From NCBI GenBank assembly GCA_002393095.1, contig DGII01000092.1, positions 1 to 12,037 on the forward strand: a stretch of 12,037 nucleotides of DNA, written 5' to 3'. Below, in pieces: positions 5,725 through 12,037 of the stretch (the first letter of the stretch is position 1; every line of letters begins with the position of its first letter). The notes beneath the pieces were generated by a model. That model had not been told where the DNA came from, made no database searches, and saw only the letters and a program-made list of their open reading frames with translations. This stretch comes from Lachnospiraceae bacterium UBA3826 (GTDB lineage Bacteria; Bacillota; Clostridia; Lachnospirales; Lachnospiraceae). The position numbers and the translations under genes were made by a program.

Positions 5725-6915
5725 CTACTTTACATACAGATAGGTGACATTCTCGTCATCTGATTGTACCCCCAGAACAGGAGTCGTCATTCCATATGAG
5801 CCTGCACTTACTCCTTCAATATAGTCTTCTGCGATAACATTAAAGTCCCTGTCGATAATATCATATGAATGACCATCATCGGAAACGAGGGCATAGCCAT
5901 TTATATTAAAATTAGTTGCATCTGCATACATTGCGATTTCATTAAAGTCCTTATCAGCATATCCCCATTGACTCATATCGGCATTGGCAACCAAGTACCC
6001 TTCCATATTCTCTCCGATTTTACCACACCAACCGTATTTTTCCTTATCATACTCAATTTCTTCACTTGTATCCTCCGCTAATTCAACATCACTTAGCTCA
6101 GACGGGTCTACAAGTGTCCATGTCTGGGTATCGAGATAATATATCACCTCTCCATTGGAATCCGATACCTCTGCAATGTATCTCTTATTATTACATTCTT
6201 CCGCTATGACACAATCATCCATATAAAAATGCGAATCTACGATATTTTTTTCAATCACGGCTATTTCATTGCCCTGTACATCATATATCTTTATTACCGC
6301 CTCTGATTTGCCGTCTTCCGTTATTTCAAATGTTTGGAATGTCTGCAGACCTGCCTTTACATTTTGCCCTGCATCCTGATCAAAAGAGAATAAACAATCC
6401 CAACTCCACGCATAAGGGGTAGATGTAGACATTTCGGTTTTTCCTAACTCGTTAAAATCATAGTCATAAAAAGTAAACGTGATACTGTCATTCTCTTTCA
6501 CACTGATATATAAGACATTTTCTGTGTCATAGTATTTTTTGTTCCAATTCTCAATTCCAAACCGTTCATCCGAAAGCTCCTCACAGACAACAGCATCTCC
6601 CTCGGTTTTTCCACACTTTGTACAGGTTTTAGGGGCTTCTAAGGTTGCGTAAGTCCATTCATGTCCAAGCGCCTCACCCTCTGTTGTTCCACATCTTGTA
6701 CAGGTCTTAGGCTCTTCACATGTAGCCTCCGCATAGTCATGCCCTAAGGGTTCCCCTTCAGTTGCTCCGCATTCCTTACACGTTCTGGGTTCTGTGCAGG
6801 TGGCTTCCGTCCACACATGCTCATGCAACGGCTCCTTTTGTCCACATGCCGCCAAAGCAGCCAACATCATTATTATTGCAAAAAATACTGATATACTTTT
6901 TCTTCTGCCTTTCAT
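5725..6915 (-). CDS. Lipoprotein with three 26-residue cysteine repeats and WG-like repeats
   Basis: A 396-aa lipoprotein. The signal sequence MKGRRKSISVFF... ends in lipobox LAAC (Cys 24). Residues about 31-108 hold three tandem repeats of 26 residues with the pattern GH.W..ATC..PKTC..CG.TEGE.L. The Cys triplets are 40/46/49, 66/72/75 and, in the third, only 98/101. This zinc-knuckle-like repeat is frequent in exported clostridial proteins. Metal binding is plausible but not shown. The middle (about 115-290) is beta-rich and unassigned. Residues about 295-375 contain WG-repeat-like units (QWGYADKDFNEIA, then IIDRDFNVIAEDY). The start is secure: GAGGAGGAG (6933-6925) lies 9 bases upstream of the ATG. 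The gene begins 16 bases after the SLH-like gene stop, so it is the second gene of that operon. It probably sits on the outer face of the membrane. Function unknown. Confidence 0.8.
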   Translation of the reverse strand: MKGRRKSISVFFAIIMMLAALAACGQKEPLHEHVWTEATCTEPRTCKECGATEGEPLGHDYAEATCEEPKTCTRCGTTEGEALGHEWTYATLEAPKTCTKCGKTEGDAVVCEELSDERFGIENWNKKYYDTENVLYISVKENDSITFTFYDYDFNELGKTEMSTSTPYAWSWDCLFSFDQDAGQNVKAGLQTFQTFEITEDGKSEAVIKIYDVQGNEIAVIEKNIVDSHFYMDDCVIAEECNNKRYIAEVSDSNGEVIYYLDTQTWTLVDPSELSDVELAEDTSEEIEYDKEKYGWCGKIGENMEGYLVANADMSQWGYADKDFNEIAMYADATNFNINGYALVSDDGHSYDIIDRDFNVIAEDYIEGVSAGSYGMTTPVLGVQSDDENVTYLYVK

Positions 6916-6931
6916 TTTACAATTCTCCTCC

Positions 6932-9301
6932 TCATTTCATAATATATACATTTTTTTCAACTCCGGGTACTATATCGGCTCCCGCCAATCTCTCTTTTTC
7001 ATCATTATGAGCTCCTGTTGATCCGGTACTGTAATTTAAAATATACCATTTCCCTACATCTATCGGAATAAAATATGGCTCTACAATATCTAAAGTTTTG
7101 AATGTATATTCATCATCAATAAGGATGTATACCTGCTCTTTTCCATCAGGTTCATAAAGCTCTTCATTCCCCCTGATAACAGGTTTTCTTGAGTCCGGAT
7201 CAACCAGCTTTATATTACAATATTCTACAGATTCTCCGGTAATGTTACTCGTCATTTGGCCACCTTCACCGGTTGAAACGATGTATTTATCGTCAAGGAT
7301 ATACCACTTGTCAGTTCCTTCTACGATATTACCGCTATCATCAAAATCATAGCCCGGACGTTCTCCCATCTCTGTAACGGTAAATGTTACTCCATCGCAT
7401 TCAAAGCTTTTTCCTATGGCCAGCTTATCTACATCTTCCCTCATGGCAAGAGCTTCACTGTATACCTTTCCTTCAGCTTCATAGTGTCCATCCACTTTAC
7501 TGAACGGACCATTGAACTCACCATAATATATATGTGGCATTGAAAGGTCTAATCCTCCCTGTTCACTTTCGTTGAAAGTGCATTTGTCCACAAGTTTTCC
7601 TGTGTGATCCCTGTATCTCTCATAATGATATTTTTCCTTAAACGGGGCATTATCTGATGTAAGTATATCAAGACTCATGGAAGGTATGATGCTTTCCGAA
7701 AGAGAACCTCCGTCGTTACAACCAATACTTAGTATCGGCGCATAAAAATCAATATCCGCACAGAATAATATATTGGATTTTTTTCGAACCTTAACATCCG
7801 CTGATGCACCTGCTCCGAAATCCACCTCCATATCAAATATGTTCATACCAAGAATAACTATATTAGGCTGCAATCTGATCTTATCTTCAAGTGTGCAGTT
7901 CAGATTCACGTCATTAAGATTGCATTCTGCTCCCGAATCAAATCTCGGATAAGCACCATTTCTGTACTCAAAAACCGCATATGCCGGAAAATCAGCCTCA
8001 AAACTGATTGATCCGTCCAACGAGATGACCATATATATATCAAGACTTATTCCTGCAAGGTATTCATTCCCTACGATAGATAAGCCCTTTATAACAGGTA
8101 TCTTTGCTTCCAGATTACAACCCGATTTTGTAATTACATCAATCTCTGTTTCTGTCTGCGCCACCAATGAATTGACGCTTAGGTCTCCGGTTATCAGATT
8201 TTTCTCTATATCAGCATTAAGTCCGATGTTGAATTTGCTCAGATTGAATGAAGATTCAAAGTAGACATTACCGCCTACAGCACTATCCTTATCCAGAGCA
8301 TCAAGACTGCTCTCCTTGATAGCTATACCGGAAAACCCAACTGACTGTGAGATTCCCGTCTCATTATCCGTAAAGGATATACTGGCATCCCCATCAGATG
8401 TAATACTAACATCTACCTTTACTCCGGAAGACACTACTTCCTTATCTATTGGCAGATGTATACTACCCCAATCCATTGTCTGAATACGGCTTTCTCCGTT
8501 ATCCGACTGCTGTAATGCCCTTTGGATATCAACGGCAGACATAGGGATTATGTCAGATATTACCAAGTGGTTGATTACTTCAGATAATTCAACCTCTTCA
8601 ATTATGACCGTATTACCTGTTATATCCGATACTTTGCCTGCATTCTTAAAACCCGTATATTCATTATAGAAGACTATAACGGAGCCCTTCTCTATCCCGG
8701 ATATATCACTGATCTTCAGGCTATTCTCTTCAGGAGTATATGATATTACCGACTCATCATTAATCTCTATTACCTTGTCACTATACTCAACATCTGCATA
8801 ATCATCTATCCACAAATTTTCCAGACCAAATGTCATTGCCTTGGCAATAATGTCCTGTCCCATCTCCTGAGTTATTCCAGCTCTTAAGTCCCTGTCGGCT
8901 ATCAAACCCTCGTTTACTGCCAGTGTGATATAATCACTGTCCGTGGGTAACTCAGATAATCCCATATATATCTTGATCCTGTGTGGTCCCACTGCCTTCA
9001 ATACAGTAATTGCAGCATATTCTCCGGTGATTCTCTTTTTTCCTTCAAATTCTTCACCATCTGTTATACCCCATTCATGTGCCGCCTGTATTGCTGCAAA
9101 ATAGGGGTCGTCTCTATTCACATCCTCATAATACGGATCAGACTGCTCATACTCCTTTAACTTGAATTCATCTGTCAACATCTGTATCCACTCGTTGCGA
9201 GTTATTCCTCTTGAATTCTTCCTCTTAATAATTATGACAGATGTGATTCCCACAACTATTATTATCAGTAATAATGCTATCCACTTAATGTTTTTCTTCA
9301 T
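6932..9301 (-). CDS. Membrane-anchored exported protein with SLH-like N-terminal region
   Basis: A 789-aa protein (from the chosen start) with a single hydrophobic segment at about 7-25 after MKKNIKW, followed by KRKN, so an uncleaved anchor or signal peptide with the bulk outside. Residues about 33-104 resemble an S-layer homology module (ITRNEWIQML ... YYEDVNRDDPYFAAIQAAHEWGITDG ... ITGEYAAITVLKAVG) and about 120-160 a second, weaker one. Classical SLH proteins carry three modules for wall binding, so this set is incomplete. The remaining about 600 residues are beta-rich with no domain I recognise. Start choice: a GTG at 9349 lacks a ribosome binding site, but the ATG at 9301 follows AGGAAGG (9312-9306) with good spacing. 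It is the first gene of the operon with the cysteine-repeat lipoprotein, driven by the promoter at 9403-9431. Confidence 0.75.
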   Translation of the reverse strand: MKKNIKWIALLLIIIVVGITSVIIIKRKNSRGITRNEWIQMLTDEFKLKEYEQSDPYYEDVNRDDPYFAAIQAAHEWGITDGEEFEGKKRITGEYAAITVLKAVGPHRIKIYMGLSELPTDSDYITLAVNEGLIADRDLRAGITQEMGQDIIAKAMTFGLENLWIDDYADVEYSDKVIEINDESVISYTPEENSLKISDISGIEKGSVIVFYNEYTGFKNAGKVSDITGNTVIIEEVELSEVINHLVISDIIPMSAVDIQRALQQSDNGESRIQTMDWGSIHLPIDKEVVSSGVKVDVSITSDGDASISFTDNETGISQSVGFSGIAIKESSLDALDKDSAVGGNVYFESSFNLSKFNIGLNADIEKNLITGDLSVNSLVAQTETEIDVITKSGCNLEAKIPVIKGLSIVGNEYLAGISLDIYMVISLDGSISFEADFPAYAVFEYRNGAYPRFDSGAECNLNDVNLNCTLEDKIRLQPNIVILGMNIFDMEVDFGAGASADVKVRKKSNILFCADIDFYAPILSIGCNDGGSLSESIIPSMSLDILTSDNAPFKEKYHYERYRDHTGKLVDKCTFNESEQGGLDLSMPHIYYGEFNGPFSKVDGHYEAEGKVYSEALAMREDVDKLAIGKSFECDGVTFTVTEMGERPGYDFDDSGNIVEGTDKWYILDDKYIVSTGEGGQMTSNITGESVEYCNIKLVDPDSRKPVIRGNEELYEPDGKEQVYILIDDEYTFKTLDIVEPYFIPIDVGKWYILNYSTGSTGAHNDEKERLAGADIVPGVEKNVYIMK

Positions 9302-9366
9302 AATTCCTTCCTGCTTTTTATGATTCAGACAGTTATTCTTTATACTCACTTAAGTAGGAGTTGATC

Positions 9367-9452
9367 AATGTTATGCAACTATTTGGTCGCATTTACCCAC
9401 CTAGAATACTACCGTTTGGTAACATTGTCAAGAAAGGGTAAATGTTATGAAA
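9367..9452. promoter_or_regulatory. Putative operator cluster for the XRE regulator
   Basis: TTTGGTNNCATT occurs twice in direct orientation (9382-9393, 9415-9426), 33 bp or about three helical turns apart. Inverted, imperfect versions flank them: AATGTTATGCAA (9367-9378) and AATGTTATGAAA (9441-9452), the latter matching the inverse of the second site at 10 of 12 positions. One site fills the -35/-10 spacer of the minus-strand promoter and one lies just after its start, which suggests repression. The outermost overlaps the XRE start codon, which fits self-control. No clear plus-strand promoter for the XRE gene was found. Confidence 0.45.
9403..9431 (-). promoter_or_regulatory. Sigma-A promoter of the SLH-like/lipoprotein operon
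   Basis: Minus strand: TTGACA (9431-9426), exactly 17 bases, TATTCT (9408-9403). Expected start near 9396 gives a leader of about 95 bases before the chosen ATG at 9301. The promoter occupies the gap to the divergent XRE gene, and putative operator half-sites lie in its spacer and just past its start. Confidence 0.75.
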
Positions 9453-9662
9453 TGGCAGAGATTTGAGGATTTACGGATAGATCATGACCTGACGCAGCAA
9501 CAGGTTGCGGACATTTTATTCTGTCAAAGAGAAGTATACAGAAGATACGAAAAGGGTATCCGTGAAATGCCCCTTTCATGCGCAATCACTCTGGCTAAGT
9601 ATTATCACGTCTCATTGGATTATCTGGTTGGACTCACTGATAAAAAGAATAACGATAAATAG
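9447..9662 (+). CDS. XRE/Cro-CI family transcriptional regulator
   Basis: A 71-aa protein that is nearly all helix-turn-helix: DLRIDHDLTQQQVADILFC (8-26) then REVYRRYEKGIREMP (28-42), the typical Cro/CI pattern with LTQ.Q.A at the first helix and YEKG after the recognition helix. It ends ITLAKYYHVSLDYLVGLTD (47-65), a standard closing helix of small XRE proteins. No sensor domain, so it is a simple repressor or relies on a partner. The ATG has AGAAAGGG (9431-9438) 8 bases upstream. It is the only plus-strand gene and diverges from the SLH-like/lipoprotein operon, whose promoter shares the gap. It is therefore likely to control that operon and itself. It could instead be a leftover of a mobile element, but no other such genes are present. 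Confidence 0.9.
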   Translation: MKWQRFEDLRIDHDLTQQQVADILFCQREVYRRYEKGIREMPLSCAITLAKYYHVSLDYLVGLTDKKNNDK

Positions 9663-9664
9663 AA

Positions 9665-9698
9665 CAGGGAGATGCATCTTAACGGATGCATCTCCCTG
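9665..9698. terminator. Strong bidirectional-type hairpin between convergent genes
   Basis: A perfect 14-bp stem (9665-9678 with 9685-9698, CAGGGAGATGCATC and its complement) with a 6-base loop, starting 2 bases past the XRE stop. On the minus strand it is followed by the T-rich TTCTATTTAT, so it best serves as terminator for the permease operon. On the plus strand no T-run follows. A second, imperfect hairpin (9710-9728, GGCTAGG/CCTAAGCC with one bulge) lies between it and the permease stop. Confidence 0.65.
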
Positions 9699-9745
9699 CC
9701 GATTAATGGGGCTAGGAAATCCTAAGCCGGATTAACTTGTTATTC

Positions 9746-10915
9746 TCAGACCTTATTCTTGTCCTTATTATTCAGTATCTCGAATACAACGGCTGCAAGG
9801 AGCACGAGACCCTTGACTATCTTCTGCCAGTTGGCATCGATACCCATGATAGACATACCAAGGTTGATGACACCGATAAGTGTAGCACCTACTACCATAC
9901 CGAATACACTTCCGGAACCGCCGTATGCAGATACACCACCGACGATACATCCTGAGATGGCATCAAGCTCGAAGTTCATACCTGCTGTAGGATTGGCTGC
10001 GGTAAGACGAGCCATTGTGATCCATGAAGCGATGACTGTAAGGAACTGCATATTAAGGTATGCAGAGAAGAGAACCTTCCTTGTGTCTATACCTGAGAGT
10101 CTGGTTGCTTCCATGTTACCACCCGTTACATAGAAGTATCTACCGAGAGTGGTCTTGGATGCAATGAAGTTATATATAAGAGCGATGACCGCTACCCATA
10201 CGAGTGTAAGCGGAATACCCTTATTCTGGGCAAGCTTCACTGTGAAGAGTATGATGACTGCCGATATGATCACACATCTTACAAGTACTGCCGTCATTGA
10301 ATCAGCCTCATAACCCTTGCTTATCTTGGTGGCTCTGTCTCTTAACTGAGTCACGAAGAGTATTATGCAGGCAATTATACCTACTATAAGACAGGTCACA
10401 TTGAAGCCCTCTACTCCGAATACATCGGGTATGAATCCGTTGAAGAGATTCGTGAAGCCTGCAAGCTCGGGCTTATTGATACCTATTGTAAGACCGTTAA
10501 GTATCGCAGTACCCCATCCTCTGAATGCGAGGAAGCCTGCAAGTGTAGCTATCCACGGGGGAACATTGACATAGGCTATCAGATAACCCATGAAAGCACC
10601 TATTGCAAGACCTACAAGCAACATCACTATCATTGCAAGCGGTATCGGCATCCCCTTTTCGACCATCAGCTTTGCTCCGATCGCATCGACGAAGCAGACA
10701 ACCGCACCTACCGACAGGTCGATATTACCCTTAATGAGCATACACATCATCATACCTGTTGCAAGTACATATACATATGCGTTCTGCGCTATCAGCGCAT
10801 TGAAGTTCGCAGGTGTCAGAATTGATCCCTTGGTTGTTATAGCGAAGAATATAACTACAAGGACCAGGACAATCTGCATTGTATGTTCTCTAAAAACTTT
10901 TGTAACATTTTTCAT
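9746..10915 (-). CDS. mmsB: Sugar ABC transporter permease (MmsB/GguB/XylH class)
   Basis: A 389-aa integral membrane protein of the RbsC-type permease family (BPD_transp_2), which forms the transmembrane channel of a binding-protein-dependent monosaccharide importer. Family marks: GNIDLSVG (63-70), NVPPWIATLAGFLAFRG (117-133), GRYFYVTGGNMEATRLSGI (258-276), ISGCIVGGVSAYGGSGSV (320-337) and a conserved C-terminal MSIMGIDANWQKIVKG (354-369). About ten hydrophobic segments are visible (near 13-28, 45-62, 67-82, 91-115, 172-190, 211-227, 233-251, 283-300, 336-352, 367-380). The length fits the longer MmsB/XylH subgroup, about 390 aa, rather than RbsC, about 320 aa. The ribosome binding site GGAGGA (10931-10926) is 10 bases from the ATG. 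It follows a paralogous permease by 25 bases. The ATPase and binding protein genes are outside the window. The sugar cannot be read from the sequence. Confidence 0.85.
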   Translation of the reverse strand: MKNVTKVFREHTMQIVLVLVVIFFAITTKGSILTPANFNALIAQNAYVYVLATGMMMCMLIKGNIDLSVGAVVCFVDAIGAKLMVEKGMPIPLAMIVMLLVGLAIGAFMGYLIAYVNVPPWIATLAGFLAFRGWGTAILNGLTIGINKPELAGFTNLFNGFIPDVFGVEGFNVTCLIVGIIACIILFVTQLRDRATKISKGYEADSMTAVLVRCVIISAVIILFTVKLAQNKGIPLTLVWVAVIALIYNFIASKTTLGRYFYVTGGNMEATRLSGIDTRKVLFSAYLNMQFLTVIASWITMARLTAANPTAGMNFELDAISGCIVGGVSAYGGSGSVFGMVVGATLIGVINLGMSIMGIDANWQKIVKGLVLLAAVVFEILNNKDKNKV

Positions 10916-10940
10916 GTTCTACTTATCCTCCATCCTTATA

Positions 10941-12037
10941 TTATTTCTTTTCCTTCTTAGATACTACATCGAAGATGATCGCTATCAAGAGAACAGCTCC
11001 CTTGACCACCTTCTGCCAGTTGGCATCTATACCCATGATAGACATACCCTGGTTGATAACACCCATAAGAAGGGCTCCGACGATAACTCCGGGTACAGTA
11101 CCTATTCCGCCGTAAGCTGATGCACCTCCTATGAAGCAGGCACCGATGGCATCCATCTCATAGCCCTGTCCGAATGTGGGCTGTGACTGTGTCGCTCTGG
11201 CTATTGTAAGGATACCTGCAAGACCTGACATAAGACCCATGCAGGTGTATGCGAAGAAGTATACGTTCTTAACATTGACACCGGATAACTGTGCAGCCTT
11301 CTTATTGCCACCGACTGCATAGAGATAACGTCCTATACGTGTCTTGCTCGTGACGTAACCGAATACGAATACTACTAAGAGTATCCATATGAGCGATGTG
11401 GGAATACCCTTATAGCTTGCAAGCTTATATGTGACCCAGAGTACCACTGCACTTATTATGATAAGCTTAATGAGTTCACCTGCAAGAGGCTTGGTCTCAT
11501 ATCCGCGCTTCTTGATATTGGCACGGCTTGTTATGAATGAGATCACATATACTACTACACCGATGATACCTACTAACATACAGAGCATATTGATGTTGCT
11601 GCCGCCGAGTATATCCGGTACATAGCAATCAGCTCCGCCTCCGAAGAGGTTAAGGAATGCCTTATTGTCAATAGATACTGCAAGACCCTGAAGTACGACA
11701 TTGGATAATCCTCTGAAAGCGTACATACCTGCCAGGGTTGCGATGAATGGCGGAACATTGACATATGCGATCCAGAAGCCCTGCCATACACCTACGAGTG
11801 TACCTATTATAAGCATAACAAGTACGGCTACCCACATATTGACATCTCTGTCAAGTATATTGGCACCGATGGCACCCGCGAAGCAGACTACGGAACCAAC
11901 CGCAAGGTCGATATTACCACCTGTTAATATACATAGAAGCATACCAACAGCCAGCACGAACACGTAAGCGTTCTGTGACAAAAGGTTGTTGATATTCTGG
12001 GGCAGGATTATTGCCCCGTTAGTACGCCATGAGAAGA
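10941..12037 (-). CDS. mmsB: Sugar ABC transporter permease (MmsB/GguB/XylH class), 5' end missing
   Basis: The reading frame stays open to the window edge. Before the codon that could be mistaken for a start (TTG at 11981) it reads FSWRTNGAIILPQNINNLL, which matches the ILTPANFNALI segment of the next gene, so the true start lies beyond 12037. At least 365 residues are present. It is a paralog of the downstream permease with the same marks: GNIDLAVG, NVPPFIATLAGMYAFRG, GRYLYAVGGNKKAAQLSG, CFIGGASAYGGIG and MSIMGIDANWQKVVKG. The TAA at 10941 is followed after 25 bases by the second permease gene, so they are co-transcribed. Two different permease chains suggest a heterodimeric channel, as in LsrC/LsrD, or two alternatives sharing one ATPase. 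Its promoter is outside the window. Confidence 0.85.
   Translation of the reverse strand, partial: FSWRTNGAIILPQNINNLLSQNAYVFVLAVGMLLCILTGGNIDLAVGSVVCFAGAIGANILDRDVNMWVAVLVMLIIGTLVGVWQGFWIAYVNVPPFIATLAGMYAFRGLSNVVLQGLAVSIDNKAFLNLFGGGADCYVPDILGGSNINMLCMLVGIIGVVVYVISFITSRANIKKRGYETKPLAGELIKLIIISAVVLWVTYKLASYKGIPTSLIWILLVVFVFGYVTSKTRIGRYLYAVGGNKKAAQLSGVNVKNVYFFAYTCMGLMSGLAGILTIARATQSQPTFGQGYEMDAIGACFIGGASAYGGIGTVPGVIVGALLMGVINQGMSIMGIDANWQKVVKGAVLLIAIIFDVVSKKEKK

Noticed and set aside
9302..9349. Longer start (GTG) for the SLH-like protein
   Set aside because: No ribosome binding site, and it would put 16 extra polar residues before a normal signal-anchor. The ATG at 9301 has AGGAAGG just upstream.
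10590..11120. 176-codon plus-strand open frame across the two permease genes
   Set aside because: It is antisense to both genes, including the gap between them. No homology and no ribosome binding site; a shadow of the permease codons.
11981..12037. TTG at 11981 as the true start of the second permease
   Set aside because: The frame remains open upstream and matches the conserved N-terminal region of the paralog, so the gene is simply cut by the window edge.

Overview
The window looks like chromosome of a low-to-mid-GC Gram-positive anaerobe of the Clostridia, most likely a Lachnospiraceae member (Butyrivibrio/Roseburia-like). The basis is Shine-Dalgarno-led genes (AGGAGG type), lipoproteins with a Gram-positive lipobox, a PEGA lipoprotein, an SLH-like exported protein, a DUF4869-type protein (a family I remember mainly from Lachnospiraceae) and RbsC-class sugar permeases. 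The genus is a guess. Every gene except one small XRE regulator is on the minus strand, so the window is best read from right to left.

Layout, right to left: (1) 12037-9746, two tandem paralogous sugar ABC permeases of the MmsB/GguB/XylH class, the upstream one cut by the window edge, ending at a strong 14-bp hairpin. (2) 9447-9662 (+), a 71-aa XRE repressor-like gene, divergent from (3) a two-gene surface operon at 9301-5725: a membrane-anchored SLH-like protein and a lipoprotein with three 26-residue cysteine repeats and WG-like repeats. A consensus minus-strand promoter lies between the XRE gene and this operon and is overlapped by repeated TTTGGTNNCATT half-sites, which suggests XRE control. 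(4) 5503-4476, a compact two-gene cassette: a 190-aa P-loop ATPase and a 150-aa DUF4869-type protein. It lies between two diverged direct repeats of about 76 bp, each holding a gene 3' end plus a terminator hairpin. The distal copy appears to be the relic of a second DUF4869 gene end. (5) 4268-245, an apparent operon of an AAA+ ATPase with a C-terminal winged-helix-like region, cca (tRNA nucleotidyltransferase, overlapping the ATPase) and a PEGA lipoprotein with a long Pro/Thr tail. The ATPase promoter is a near-perfect sigma-A promoter embedded in an array of eight TATATACT units at about 10-bp spacing. (6) 36-1, the first 12 codons of an HU-family DNA-binding protein behind its own consensus promoter.

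How the parts fit: the permeases, HU and cca are ordinary housekeeping or transport genes. The middle (about 4270-9450) is accessory in character: more AT-rich by eye, with surface proteins, an XRE switch, a duplicated and partly eroded ATPase/DUF4869 cassette, and a repeat-controlled ATPase. The best candidates for something undescribed are the ATPase-DUF4869 cassette with its flanking duplicated 3' ends, and the helically phased TATATACT array in front of the AAA+ ATPase. No gene-free stretch exceeds 300 bases.
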